Of a stretch of DNA of 64,000 nt, positions 23,600 to 34,589 are shown piece by piece. Numbering within the stretch: position 1 is the first letter of the stretch; each line of letters opens with the position of its first letter. The position numbers and the translations under genes were made by a program. This DNA comes from Gracilariopsis chorda. Lineage: Eukaryota > Rhodophyta > Florideophyceae > Gracilariales > Gracilariaceae. The notes under the pieces are model-generated. The model worked only from the letters and a program-made list of their open reading frames with translations. It made no database searches and was not told the DNA's origin. The stretch covers positions 62,001-126,000 of the forward strand of contig NBIV01000073.1 in assembly GCA_003194525.1 (NCBI GenBank), read 5' to 3'.

Positions 23600-23905
23600 T
23601 TTAGAGGATCTTCAGACGATGTTGTTCGCTATCGCTGGGAAACAGTCTACAGACCTGTGAGGGCCAGCGTGCCGGTAGCGATTTTGTACATTAGGTGATT
23701 AAAGATAGTAGTTGACTAGCAAATGGAATGAAACGTGCACCTGCACTTCAAGGACAGACGATTGTCGCATTCAATTGGCAGAATGGGACTGCTACTGAGT
23801 GGCTGGCTTTGCAGTAAATGTTTAGTCTTAGTCACTCAGCAGCAGAAGCAGTGACCCCGAAGCAGCAGCCAATAAACGTTGAGCGTTGCGCTGACGAATG
23901 TTGTA
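23600..23905. repeat. Repeat family R2, copy B
   Basis: Contains the palindromic core near 23774-23893 (ACTGCTACTGAGTGGCTGGC then CACTCAGCAGCAGAAGCAGT). The preceding 170 bp aligns with the sequence before copy D (shared CAGACC(T/G)GTGAG and GTGCACCTGCACT/GTGCAACTGCACT blocks). Confidence 0.6.
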
Positions 23906-24060
23906 CGTTTTAGGAATGCATTGGGCCAGAAGTGGGTTTGAAGTAGGCTGAAGAGTAGGTTAGAAGCTAGGTTTTAGAGCAAGGCCCCCATTCAGTAAAC
24001 AGCACCTCCCCTCAACCTTGCGTAAATCTTTAAGGTGTGTGAAAGGTTGAGGAAAGAATA

Positions 24061-24515
24061 TGTCTACGGATCCATCTTTGGCGTGGCGCGGCAATGGAGG
24101 GTCTACATGTTGCGTCAGAGCCAAATTTATAACAATTCAAAGTACTCTGAATGAATAGAATATGTGAAGTAAGTTTTTTATCAAACTTACACTTCTCAAG
24201 TTACAATCGATACGTATCATTCGAAACTCTGTATGCGTTGACAAATTAAAAATATTTTGAGTGGATCTGAGTTGATGGTTACGGCCCTGCGCAGAATATC
24301 ATTTACTTCTCACAGACACCTGGGGGGTCCTGTTGCACATAACTAGAATTGCCCGGCATAGCTCAAATGAAATCATTGGCAGCTACTTTTCTGCTGAGTA
24401 GCGCGCACTACTGTAGTGCCAGCCAATCAGCAGCATGCATGGTCAGCATATAGCATCAGCCAATACGCTTTAGAATGTGCTGCTACTGCTACTGATGCTG
24501 TTGCTCCTACTGCAG
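24061..24515. repeat. Repeat family R2, copy C
   Basis: The core near 24375-24515 has CTGCTGAGTAGCGCGCACTA, then GCCAGCCAATCAGCAGCATG, then CTGCTACTGCTACTGATGCT. The upstream block at 24070-24110 matches 20197-20240 near copy A. Confidence 0.6.
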
Positions 24516-24699
24516 ATGAATGGTTTGAGTGGCAGGGAGGCTTTGTACCGGCAGAAGATCTTGCAGGCACTGACGGAGCCCTGTACTGGTGCTCATTACT
24601 GCATTGCCTCCCTTTAATCAACATGTGCCCCGTTATGTTGAAATAAATGCTAAAGGTTGAAAAGTGAAAGCAACCTTCACCCACGGGCAGCGCTGCATA

Positions 24700-25045
24700 C
24701 TGTCAAATGAGAGTAGCTTCAGATTATTAGCAGGCATTGTTTGTTTGCTATCACTCGCAAACTGTCTGCAGACCGGTGAGCACCGTAGCACCGAGAGTGA
24801 CTTTGTGTATTACCTCACTAGAGACAGAACTTGAATAACGAATTCAATGCAAAGTGCAACTGCACTGTGACAGAAGAGAATTGCTGCCGCCAAGTTGCCC
24901 AATCCGACTGCTGCTGACTAGCGGGCACTACAACTATTCCTGTATTGCCAGCACCTCAGCAGCAGGGGCAGTCAACATGCAGCAGTCGCCAATAAGCTTT
25001 GAGCATGTCTGCTGCTGATGCTGATGTTGCTGCTGTTGCTAAATT
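24700..25045. repeat. Repeat family R2, copy D
   Basis: The core near 24898-25045 has CTGCTGCTGACTAGCGGGCA, then GCACCTCAGCAGCAGGGGCA, then AAGCTTTGAGCATGTCTGCT. This is the clearest copy. A reversed fragment with the same AAGCTTTGAGCAT block lies near 27806-27890. Confidence 0.6.
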
Positions 25046-25049
25046 GGTT

Positions 25050-25955
25050 GATTAACAGCTCAGTTTGTGGCAAAATTGGGCTTTGCCATGCGCTGACGAG
25101 GGCACAGGAGGCGTTTCTTGACACAGTGCTTATAATCAATAAAAAAAATTCCAATTTTCTTTGGGTAACGTATTACTGTACGCAAAGTATGAAAAAGCTG
25201 TCAGCGCAAATATCTATGCCATAAGCTTATGAAAAGTCCAACTAGTTTTACTCATGTGCTAGAATGGCATCTTTTTGCGATGCATACTTTTTTTGTTATC
25301 TCAAAACCCCAGGATTTTAACAATTCTGTGAGTGTCATGTTGCAAGATTTTACGACAGCGGACGACAGCAGCCCTTTTTATACCCTTCTTTGCCGGAGAG
25401 TAGCTTGAAAATATGTTCGTAGCTCTAAAGTACCAGCACTGGCGTGCAATGCCAATAGATAGTAAACCGAAAAGGATTAATAGCAATGTGAGTACTGTGG
25501 TGGCAGGCAGAAGAAGTGCACGGTCTCGACTAAGGCAAGGCGGAAATAGATGATGATAAAGACGTACAAAGGACAGTGGCACACTAGCAGCGGTAGAGAA
25601 GAACAAAGATGACAACAGATGTGCAACCAAAACCATAGTTCTAGCGCAATTTGGATATAAACGTCCTCACTTAACATGCATGACCAAACACTTAGGGCTA
25701 GTGCGGGGCTTGGAGCAAACTTCTACGCCAGCTGATCTCGTAACAGACCGAGGAAGCCGAGTCACTCCCGTTGTGCAGGAGACCGAGCTTCACGTTTACG
25801 CGGGGAAAGTGGGGTACAGTAGTGTCGGAGGCAAGGGGGAGCAGACAGCTCTAAGAGAAGGTGGGGGTCGCCAAAGGAAAGGGAAGTGGTCTGGCCTGAG
25901 TTGGCTTGGAGCCCGCTGACCTCGGGCTTTTATAGACAACTAGGCTAGGCGTATA
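25050..25955. other. No supported gene
   Basis: Open frames (for example plus 25680-25919, Gly/Arg-rich) have no recognisable domain. Confidence 0.4.
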
Positions 25956-25959
25956 ATAT

Positions 25960-26278
25960 CTAGTTATGCATACTAGGTCTAAGCAACAACTCATAATGAC
26001 CTATCATGTGCACATCCTTGCCGTGACAGACCAGCTCAGCAAAGATATTATACCTCTTACGGTATTGTTTGTTTACATAATATCTGGTGATGGCACCAGG
26101 TGATTTGGGAAACATCTTTTTAACGATCTCACCATGGCTAAGCATCCACGTCCGAATGTCACCCAGCTCGTTTGAGAGATATCTGAAGATTCTTCCCTGG
26201 AACCACCCCCTAAACGCAGTCGTTTCATTGATGACGAATAATCGAAAGCACGGCCATCTAAGTAAGAAGCGCTCTCAA
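25960..26278 (-). CDS. Unidentified exon-like ORF
   Basis: A minus-strand frame open for about 106 codons, ending at a stop at 25960. An internal ATG lies at 26145 (MLSHGEIVKKMFPKSPG), but upstream residues in the same frame (FRLFVINETTAFRGW, then RIFRYLSNELGDIRTW) are equally protein-like, so this is probably a terminal exon. Rich in aromatic and basic residues, with no cysteine pairs. Family not recognised; host gene or an unrecognised DNA transposon are both possible. Confidence 0.4.
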
Positions 26279-26584
26279 TTCAGACACAGTATGTTTTGAC
26301 GCCCCAGGACAGCGATATCAACCCATGTTACGGTGTTGTGCAGGTTGGTGGCCTACTTGTGGCTCTGTCGGATGGCCACCAGAAAGTAAATGAGCTGCAG
26401 CCCTAGCTTCAACATCGTTCAGAACGCCTGCCTTTTTTATATGTACAAGGTATATCGGAAGGAATGATATTCGTGGCGCGGATTCGTTGGCATCCCCTTG
26501 TGAAGGGTGTTATGCTCGCAGTTGCCACAGTAATAGATGAAGAGTTGCAGCAACAGAATTAATATTTCCTACCAACTTTCCCTG

Positions 26585-27415
26585 TCACCTCGATGAACTG
26601 CTTCTTCTTGCGTGTATACGTTGCAATAGAGATGCGGTACATCGGGTGGCGGCGCGGGAGTCGCTGCAGGAGCTGCTTGCAAGACTGCACGAGTGCGCAG
26701 AGCGCGGCAGAAGTTGTGCGGTGACGATTCGGAGCTCTGGTGGCAGCCGTTGCCGGCACAGTGGACAAGGGGTGCAGCACGGCGGAGGCTGTTGAAGTCG
26801 GCAGAAGCGGCGAGAGGGGGTTGGTATGGGGTGGTGCACATGGCAGTGGCAGTGAAGATGACCAAGATGAAACAGTCGGAAACGGTGCAGTGTCACGTGT
26901 GAAAGTTGGGTGTGGAGGTGAACCGAGTACGCCGGAAGAGGTGGAAAGGCGTAGCACATACGCATTTGAGCGGACGAAACCACCGAGGCGGCGGTGTTGG
27001 GGCGTTGGAGAGGGTCATACAAGACATGTTCAGCAATGAAAGGGACATCAACGGTATGCGGTAACTGAGTGATTGATTGCGAATAATGCACAGTATGATT
27101 CGGGAGTGCGGGTTGAGGCGGCAGATAGCTGTTGTTCTGAAGTGGTGGAGAACAAGCGGCGGAAAGCGGAATAGGTATGGAAAGGCGGAGCGGTGGGATA
27201 GGACAGACTGGCGGTGGTGGGGTGTTGGTACGCAGATTGAGCATTTGCGGCAGATATGGCTGCGTCACGTAGAACGATGGCTGTGAGTCTGAGATGTGCA
27301 AGCGCTCCAGCTCAGTACCGAGACTCGAAGATGGTAACCCGTCCACAACGGCAACGGACGCTGCTGAATTGGTATGGGAGGAGCGAGCATAGTGGGAAGA
27401 ATAGCGTTCAGTCAT
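26585..27415 (-). CDS. Proline-rich hypothetical protein
   Basis: 276 codons from ATG at 27415 (MTERYSSHYARSSHTN). The first ~150 residues are Pro/Ser/Leu-rich with a possible low-complexity, disordered character. The second half is His/Cys/Arg-rich, and other minus-strand frames over the same DNA (26559-26957, 26569-26865) are also open and end in more ordinary sequence (VYTQEEAVHRGDRESW). The true frame of the 3' half is therefore uncertain, and the gene may be spliced or shifted. The DNA is GC-rich compared with neighbouring elements. Part of the 3' region is duplicated at 27.5-27.6 kb. Confidence 0.35.
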   Translation of the reverse strand: MTERYSSHYARSSHTNSAASVAVVDGLPSSSLGTELERLHISDSQPSFYVTQPYLPQMLNLRTNTPPPPVCPIPPLRLSIPIPLSAACSPPLQNNSYLPPQPALPNHTVHYSQSITQLPHTVDVPFIAEHVLYDPLQRPNTAASVVSSAQMRMCYAFPPLPAYSVHLHTQLSHVTLHRFRLFHLGHLHCHCHVHHPIPTPSRRFCRLQQPPPCCTPCPLCRQRLPPELRIVTAQLLPRSAHSCSLASSSCSDSRAATRCTASLLQRIHARRSSSSR

Positions 27416-27499
27416 TTAGACGTTTCGTTGCGACTCTTTTCCCTCCTGCGAGTGGCGGCGACGTCGCAGGCGCAGTGGCCGGAGCAGAAGCGGCCGGAG

Positions 27500-27610
27500 C
27501 CGTAGCTCTTGTAGTGACGTTTTATGCTGCGCTCACAAAGGTGGTCGGAGTGAGGCAATGCGGAGGCTGTTGGTGTGGGCGGAGGCGGCGAGAGGGAGTT
27601 GGTCCTTAAA
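27500..27610. repeat. Diverged duplicate of 26.69-26.83 kb
   Basis: GCGGAGGCTGTTG...GGCGGCGAGAGGG(A/G)GTTGGT is shared with 26781-26825. The implied minus-strand peptides are also alike (TNSLSPPPPTPTASA against TNPLSPLLPTSTASA), so this is a duplicated coding-like segment. Confidence 0.5.
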
Positions 27611-27899
27611 ATGAGATTGAATCTTATATGGACTCCACACCCTCCCCGCCTTTTCCATCTGGGGCAACAGAGAGGGGGGAGAATGCCTGACAAATTCGAT
27701 GCAAGATGAGAGATAGTGATCTCGATTGAATAGAGATTTCGCACTAAGAAATGTTTCTGCAGGGCATCTTCAGCGAATGCAAACCCCGCTCTTGGCGTCA
27801 CCCTTTCTTTGCGACGTAAAACATTCAGCAGCATCAGCAACAATGCTCAAAGCTTACTGCCTGCTGCATTGCTGCCGCATTTTTAGTTCTCCTGATGCT

Positions 27900-28779
27900 G
27901 AATGGCTGGAACTAAAACAATGAGTGAATTACCAGCCACTCAGCAGCAGTCGGGGTGTACCACGCTGTTAGGCACTCGCATGCCCTCAGGTGCAAATGCA
28001 AGCAGCATCGCGTTTGTCAGTGTGCCTTCTTTAGACCCTTACTACACGAAATCACTCCCATCATGGCTCTTCTAACAGATTTGCAGGATGTCTTTCGAGC
28101 AATAGCGAACAAAAACTGCCTCCAGATCCGCGGAAGTCCTCTTTACTTAGCCGGTCAAAGCACGGGTCGCGGCCAGAGCCTACTTTCACTTCTCTCTTCT
28201 TAAGTACTACAACAAGCCGTTGAATAAATTATTTATTCCCTGTAATAATGTAATTTCTAGTATGATCAACAAGGTTTTGCACAGAGCATAAAGAATGAAA
28301 ATTGGTAAATCACAAGTGGATTTTAAATTCTAAGATTTCATAGGGCAACAGAAAGAAGTTTTCCAAAGGATTTGTACGAGCTCAATATAAGTGTCTCTAA
28401 ACGTTCTTGCAACAGTTTCTGGCCGGCCACTTGTAGCAGAGTCGTGTTACAGGTTCTGGCTACTTACCGTTGGCGCTGTTGTACACCGTGGGAGGATCCA
28501 GGAATTGACAGAATGACAAACTCGGGAGGGGATATAGCCTTGCTGGTTTTCGGCCACTTACTACCGTCAGAAGAAAAACGTTACGCAGTTAACGAAACCT
28601 ACAAATGGCCATGCTTCAAAAAAGAAGCATGGCCGTCTGTACAAAGTTCCAGCATGGATTTTCGCTCGCGCTTCCTGTCCGACTCAACTTTTTGTGAAGC
28701 ATACAGCTTCCTCCTTTGGTTTCCTTCCTTCCCTCATCTATTGCGTTACAAATACAAGTATAACCGTCTACTTTACACG
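27900..28779. other. No firm gene
   Basis: Open in the same frame as the downstream SANT-like gene from about 28372 but without protein-like conservation; probably 5' flanking sequence. A small hairpin lies at 28607-28634 (11-bp arms, six-A loop). Confidence 0.4.
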
Positions 28780-29411
28780 ATGAGCGAGGTAGACAAACAG
28801 TTCCAGAAAGGTACTCAATCTTGTCGTGGTAGTCTCGACTACAATGCAGAAAGTATGCGGCAGCTTCTTGATTTGGTAGCGGACATTGAACCGCTTAATA
28901 GTAACTATTGGGCCGAAGGTGTAGAAAAGTTCACGCAGTGGCTGAAGAGAACGACCGACCGTGAAGAACGGCAGACAGTTTGAAAGATAAGTTTGATCAT
29001 TTGGCTTACACGCGGAAACCAACCAGAGATCCACATATTCCACCAGATTTGCGCCGTGTAAAACGAATATATCGTGATATTAAAGCTAAATTACAGGCGA
29101 ATGTGCTTGGAAACCACGATGGAGACCTTGCACCGTCCGAGAAAGAAATGGAAAATGCGAGAAAAACGACTGGTGTTATCGGTGAAAGTAGGAAAAGAAG
29201 ATTAGCAGATAATCCCAGGCTACCATTGGCGAAACGGATGCATGTAGATATAGCAAAACACATGGAAACTATGACGACGACCATGCTTGGTATTGCTAAA
29301 TGTACCAAGAGCTCTGTGCAAAAGGAAGGTGTTGTATCTATATCCGCTGTTCAGGACTTGGTTCGGAACGAAACGGAAGCCGCAATGTGTACAGTTATTA
29401 AGGAGCTTTGA
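28780..29411 (+). pseudogene. SANT/Myb-like (KPTGDP-type) protein, frameshifted
   Basis: Starts at ATG 28780 (MSEVDKQFQKGTQSCRG). The layout matches the Myb/SANT-like regulators common in TE-rich protist and algal genomes: an RG start, LLDLV helix, WAEGVEKFTQW helix, DREERQTV, then KDKFDHLAYTRKPTRDPHIP and PDLRRVKRIYRDIK. A Lys/Arg-rich region and an MHVDIAKHMETM helix follow. The frame changes by one near 28979-28984, exactly inside the conserved SLK.KFD block, so the gene is broken or the read has an error there. Likely nuclear and DNA-binding. It could belong to the host or to a transposon. Confidence 0.6.
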
Positions 29412-30090
29412 CCTCGACAGAAAAATTATCCGGGTCGGTCAAGTGCGCCAGCAGTGCTGCCGAGTATAGGAGAGATATTCCAATCCTCGTCTGAACTAGG
29501 ACAGTGTTTAGAAGAATCTGAGAATGAGATGTAGATGCGATTGGTTTGGAGTGGAGTTAGTAAAGAGAAATATATGACTATGGATGAGTAAGAAAGTACG
29601 AAGATACGTACGGCATCCTCGTAATGATTACTCTACTGTTATGAAATATGAACGGAAGAGTAAAACCGGACTTACGTAAGCGAGCAAGGCACTAGGTGAA
29701 ATTGATAAGAAGAGGAGTGACCTGTTGACGTGGAAGGTAGACAAGATTACGAGCTGGGGTGCGGAGCTTGAGTGGAGTGATAATAACGGATTGTTGGTGA
29801 AAGGCGGCAGCTGCAAGAGCTTCGGAGGGTAATTTGACAAGGGCCAGCAGAGCGGGAGGGTGGCTAGTGAGAGCTAATGGCATGATTATGTGCAGATCTG
29901 GCAGGGAGAGCAAAGGAGCGTGAAGGGTCTGCAGAAAAGAGTTTACACGTAGCTACGGGGCATGGTGGTAGTGTGGCAAGGTGGGCAGCAAGACGAGCGT
30001 GGCGGAAGTGTGCGGGAGTTTGTGTGTGGAAAAGGAGTGGAGAAAGGAGTAATCAGGAGAGCAAGAGTGGATGAGCAAGAAGTTGAGGGC
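29412..30090. other. No supported gene
   Basis: Compositionally biased minus-strand frames (Ser/Pro/Leu-rich) without motifs. Confidence 0.35.
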
Positions 30091-30099
30091 GAGCAAGAG

Positions 30100-30834
30100 C
30101 TAACTGGGCGCGCAGGTGCCTGAAGGGGTGTATTGTTCAGGACGGGGGTGGTGGTGTTGTTTGGAGATGGACTGGAAGGTGGCGCGTAGATTAGGGGGCA
30201 ACATGTGTCCGGGAAGCGCGAAGTGATCGGGCGGGCGAACTGCCAGGGCGGAGAAGAAGGCGGCTGAGATGGACGGCGAAGGCCCGGCGGACAAGCCGAG
30301 ACGCAGCAATCGACGCAGCAAACGCATGCACAACAGTGTGAGCACAGCAAAAGAGTGATCGGCAATGAGCAGCGCCAGCACGGCGGCGTCCGGCGCCATG
30401 GCGACGGCGCGATTTGACACGCACGGCGGGCCGTTCGACTCGGCAAACGCGACGGCGGAGGGACGGTGGAAATGTAACAGAACGGTTCTGAGCTGCGTGG
30501 CGCTGGTAGCGGCGACTATGTTGCGCGCCATGAGCACTTGGTCGAGCGTGCCATCCGCACTTTTGGGCAGCACCATGGGCGTGGGCTGCGATTCGCTTTC
30601 AATGTGGTGTGGGCGTGGGCGTCGTCGTCTGTGGCAGTGCCGTCGGCGTGCGCGCAGCGGCGTGGGCGTGGCAGAGATCACCACCTCCGACAGCCGCCTG
30701 GCCATAGCAATGCTCTGACGTAGGTTTAATATCAGCGAGTTGCGCTTTGCGCCAGTGCTATGCTCTTTGGGTTGTAGATTGGTGGCTCCACCACGTGGCC
30801 CCGCACCATTCATCGCGTTGGCGCTACGCTGCAT
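30100..30834 (-). CDS. Hypothetical protein in GC-rich DNA
   Basis: 244 codons from ATG at 30834 (MQRSANAMNGAGPRGG). A basic Arg/His-rich segment (RARRRHCHRRRRPRPHH) near residue 60-80 could be a nuclear-localisation or nucleic-acid-binding patch. A hydrophobic Ala/Leu-rich stretch near residues 145-180 (DAAVLALLIADHSFAVLTLL) could be one membrane segment or a buried helix. The end is Pro-rich (PPDHFALPGHMLPPN). GC content is much higher than in the nearby elements. No family recognised. Overlapping frames are also open because the DNA is GC-rich, which lowers confidence. Confidence 0.35.
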   Translation of the reverse strand: MQRSANAMNGAGPRGGATNLQPKEHSTGAKRNSLILNLRQSIAMARRLSEVVISATPTPLRARRRHCHRRRRPRPHHIESESQPTPMVLPKSADGTLDQVLMARNIVAATSATQLRTVLLHFHRPSAVAFAESNGPPCVSNRAVAMAPDAAVLALLIADHSFAVLTLLCMRLLRRLLRLGLSAGPSPSISAAFFSALAVRPPDHFALPGHMLPPNLRATFQSISKQHHHPRPEQYTPSGTCAPS

Positions 30835-31593
30835 CTTGCGGTTTTCAGATCGCTGCCAATCCCGTCGCTGTGTGCGTCAAGCACCGCCATGCCTTTTTAT
30901 CTATTGCGCCTCCGTCCGTCGCTCACCACTCACACCCTCCGTCCACCACTTCCCCTTCGTAGCAGCCATGCCTTGGTTGTGTGTACCCGCCTTCCTCCCA
31001 TCTTTCCAGCTCTTTTCGTCTACCACCCTTGGTCCCCTGTGTACTTCCGTCACCGTCCGCATCCTCCCTCGACATGTGCCACTCACCACTGCCGCATGCC
31101 CCGTCCAAATTGACTGCTCCCTTTCTTAACAGCACGAACAGCACCAACAGCACCATGAAGGTTGTTCAACATCAGCCCCCAACCCGAAATCCCACTCCTC
31201 CAACCTTCCTTCCTCCATCATTTGCGTCGCGACAGCGCGCGCCATAACTCACATGCGCAGTCCGGCTGACGCAGATCGCTTCACCGAAATGCAACCACTG
31301 CCTTCGCAGCATTGCACAGATCTCATGGCCCCGAAGATTGTCGGCTTCTAGTCTTTCCTGCCGTATATGGCCCCCTCCGCCGTCATGATCGCCTCCGCCT
31401 GGCTCGCCAAGAAACGATTCACAGCCCGTCAGGCATCGCTTGTGGACGCGTTTGGTCACGTCATTGTGCTCGTTAGTAACAGCCCGGACGCAAAGCGAGA
31501 GATCGCCTCCCAATACAAACGGAAGCTCGGTCCAGGTGTCCTGTGCGGTTCCATGTTCGCCTCTTATCTCGCGGGCTCATTCCTGAACACACT

Positions 31594-32230
31594 ATGGTTC
31601 CGTCCACCATTCAGGACGTGTCGCTCGTAAAACAACTGCTACGCATCGGGGATGATAAGGCTATCAACACTATCAAGAAATTGGCCGCTACAATGAGTGA
31701 TGCCCCCAGTCTTCTAGGCAAACTCTTGTTCATTGCCGAACGAATTCTTAACGTGCAAAACGTTGCCTCCCTGCATTTGGTTTCGTTGTTACCGTATTGC
31801 CCCTCCATCGTCGCCGATTTGCAGCGGAATATGTTGGAGCGATGTTACTGTGATTACGTGACGCATGAAATTGAGCATAACAACATGCAACAAGTGCCCA
31901 TGGCAGCCGCAGCAGCTTTACGTCTGGATGAGGCGCATGCCAAGTTGCGGTTTGATGGCTTCGTGCTACAACGCATTAAGCAGCTCGAGCAAAAGAGTGC
32001 CAAGGAGGCCACTGTACAGGCAGAACATGACGAAGAGTTGGATAAGGAACATCTAGATTTTGTCGCCCGCTCGGGGGAACTGCCAAAGGCTGATTTGCAT
32101 GCGTACTAATGCACGGATTGCGGCTACAAGCTGTTCCCCGCCGCTGGTAGGGAGTTCGAGTTCTATGGCGATGATTTCTTGCGCCTGGCTTCCATTCACA
32201 ATTGCATTGTACGAGGCCAATGGATTTGGT
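31594..32230 (+). pseudogene. Helical protein with rubredoxin-like metal-binding end, interrupted
   Basis: From ATG 31594 (MVPSTIQDVSLVKQLL) 171 codons run to a TAA at 32107-32109. The body is helical and well balanced (GDDKAINTIKKLAATMSD, then LRFDGFVLQRIKQLEQK). Right after the stop, in the same frame, comes CTDCGYKLFPAAGREFEFYG then DDF. A CxxCGY motif followed by a GREF...DDF segment is what rubredoxin-like or zinc-ribbon ends show, but the second CxxC pair is not present in this frame. The stop, or the exon boundary after DDF, therefore truncates a metal-binding domain. An open frame just upstream (31367-31630) may encode more of the N-terminus. Probably a host gene or a recent pseudogene. 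Confidence 0.5.
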
Positions 32231-32350
32231 AACAACGGTTGTGCAATTTACTTATTTCAAGAGCTGGCTGCTACTGCCTACTAGGAAAAGTGGGTTCATC
32301 AATGTATATATTGCAAGTAAGTGAAACCATCAACCACATCAGCAACATTT

Positions 32351-33283
32351 TCATACCTCGATCACTGATCGTATCTCATTATGCCCAATTGTACGTGGTC
32401 GGTAATTCATTAAGTGACAATAAATCACAATTATATCAAACCGTCTTCCACTATCAGCTGGCAGTATCGTACGAAGTCTTCGGAAAGGAATTTTTAAGGC
32501 GTTTACACCCCACTCCGCAGACTGGCGCTAAGAGGGATATAATTTCTCAAGTACACAGTCGACTGCCGCCATATCTCTAAATCTCGGCACCTGTTTCGCT
32601 TCGTTTGACTCTCTGGAGCGCAAGAACCTCTCTTTTATTACTGTTATGTTGGCTGCGAATGCGCTATCACCAGTGAGTGCGTACCCCGATGGCGTGACCT
32701 CGTCATACAATCGTGGCCAGTATAGCAAGGAAACCCCTGCTGTTTTCGAGTCGTGCCATGAGCCTGGGTAGTTGATCGCTACATAGATGATTTCTCCATA
32801 GCAGTTCCACACGAACAGGTCCGTAACCTCTGTATACTCTGTGTATCCTTCGAAATAAGAGTTGTGAAGGTTAAAATCATCGTAACTTGCACAACGGAAA
32901 CGCGTGCCATCAACCACGCCAAATACCTCCTTCAAATACATGGCTGTTTCTGGTTTTGACTGCTCCAGATGCCTTGCAGAATCCTGCATCTCAACTATAG
33001 TTGGCCAATCAATGCGAGCGTTCGGTATGGTTCCAGCTTTTAGAGCTCTTAACATAAACATTAATCCGTATTTTAACGACGCACTCACGCTAGACAGCAC
33101 AAGGCTGAATATTGGGCAAAGCGAGTACATAATATCCGCCGTTCTCACATACCACACTACCAATCCCAGAAGGTGCACTGAATGCAAACCTGTTTTTCGT
33201 CCTCTTTTGTTTCCATGCTTGGAATAGTGGGAATGATATTCACAAGTTTTGACGCAAGTTTTCAATTTGAGGAAGAAGATCAT
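32351..33283 (-). pseudogene. Second PIF/Harbinger-type transposase, one in-frame stop
   Basis: DDE_Tnp_4-type nuclease, distant from the copy at 20.7 kb. From ATG 33283, with the conserved segments in order: VFGVVDGTRF (first Asp, near 32920), NCYGEIIYVAINYPGSWHDS (second Asp, near 32760) and YALTGDSAF near 32680. A TAG at 32528-32530 interrupts the frame. Directly after it the frame continues RQSAEWGVNALKIPFRRL, carrying the third acidic residue (Glu), and ends at 32351. So the gene is complete but for one stop. No TIRs were found for it. Confidence 0.82.
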
Positions 33284-33649
33284 GGACGAACCGCCATCTT
33301 TTGACGTTCAGATGAACGATAAAAGTGTCATCTTTACCACAGGATAAGAGTTCATACCAGTCCGTACCAACTTGAGCCTGGATACCTTTTTTTTAACCCG
33401 ACTCGCTTCAACTTCCTCTTTTTCGAGATGCGTCGTTGCCGTCGAAGAGCGTAAACTGTGTTCAAACGAAACATGTTTGTATTACACCACATAGTATCCG
33501 AGAAGAAAGAGCACAACAAACAGTTGTATGTCAGGTCTCATCCTGCAAGATATGGCAGTGCATGCTATCGAAGTTAGTAATGTGAAACAGCTCAGGAGAC
33601 GGTAGCTACATGGAGGTAGGTTCGGTCTGATATTCGTTAAAAAAGAGTT

Positions 33650-34330
33650 GGTTGCTTGTAACTTACTGGATATCAACGTTTTTCGTTCTACAGCGGGTAC
33701 CAAAACCCCGCGGCAGAACGACAAACTTGCAGCAAGTGAAGTTCTTTTGCGATGCCCTTTTGGATACAAGCATGTCACTCTCTCCATTTGTCAATTACTG
33801 GATCCTCCCAGTTTCATTTTCACCAGTCGCAATTGCCGGTGCCTCACAATTTCCGTCCCACAAATTTACACAGACCACCTGGGAATACTACATGTTCACT
33901 ATATCAGGACATCTACGCAATATGTTCTGCAGATATGTCCTTGTGCAGTACACATTAACAAATCTACAGAACAGTGGGAGATTCCTAGAAACATAAACGC
34001 ACAACATGTGCATGCACATGTCGTTCTTAAATCAAGCAAAATAATGCTTTTGGCTATGCACAAACAACCATTTTCTATCATGTTTCAGCACGTCGGAATG
34101 TGTTTCTGCAAGGAGCAAATGTATCATTTATCAGCCGCAGCTGTCGTTACGCTACCTTCGAAGTTTTCCATTCCTGATCTGTTCATCTTTTCTAAACATT
34201 TGTTTGCCCGAAGCAAACTCTTGGTTTCCAACCCATTGATCATATCCGACGATGCATGTATCTCCTTTCTCTCCAGCTGGTCGTCTCCCAGCCTCTGCAA
34301 ATGGCCATGAACCGCAGTGGCTCCCCTTTT
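33650..34330. other. Ambiguous open frames, no gene called
   Basis: Both strands are open here (plus 33648-34310, minus 34124-34333), with no motif that decides between them. Confidence 0.3.
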
Positions 34331-34589
34331 CACCTAAAAACTCACTTTTTTAACGGCGAAGCGAACCCCGAATGCTGTAATCGTTTCTGTGCGCCAGATG
34401 AGGCATATGCGAGTGATGCCTTCTCAAAGCCTGCGACGCTCATGGTCCGGATTCCCAACAACTCCTGTCACAATAAAAGATCCAGCCCCTTTGGCGTATT
34501 GATGACTCTCCCCAGACCGCTTTTGCTGCTCCCAAAAAATGATCAGAGGCTTCAAGTACAGTGCTTTAGGGCTCTAGTGCACGAAGGGC

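Noticed and set aside
28607-28634. Terminator-like hairpin with A-run
   Set aside because: Bacterial-type terminators have no role in a eukaryotic nuclear gene; kept only as a note.
33648-34310. Plus-strand 220-codon ORF
   Set aside because: No motif, and two other overlapping frames (plus and minus) are also open; not decidable from sequence.
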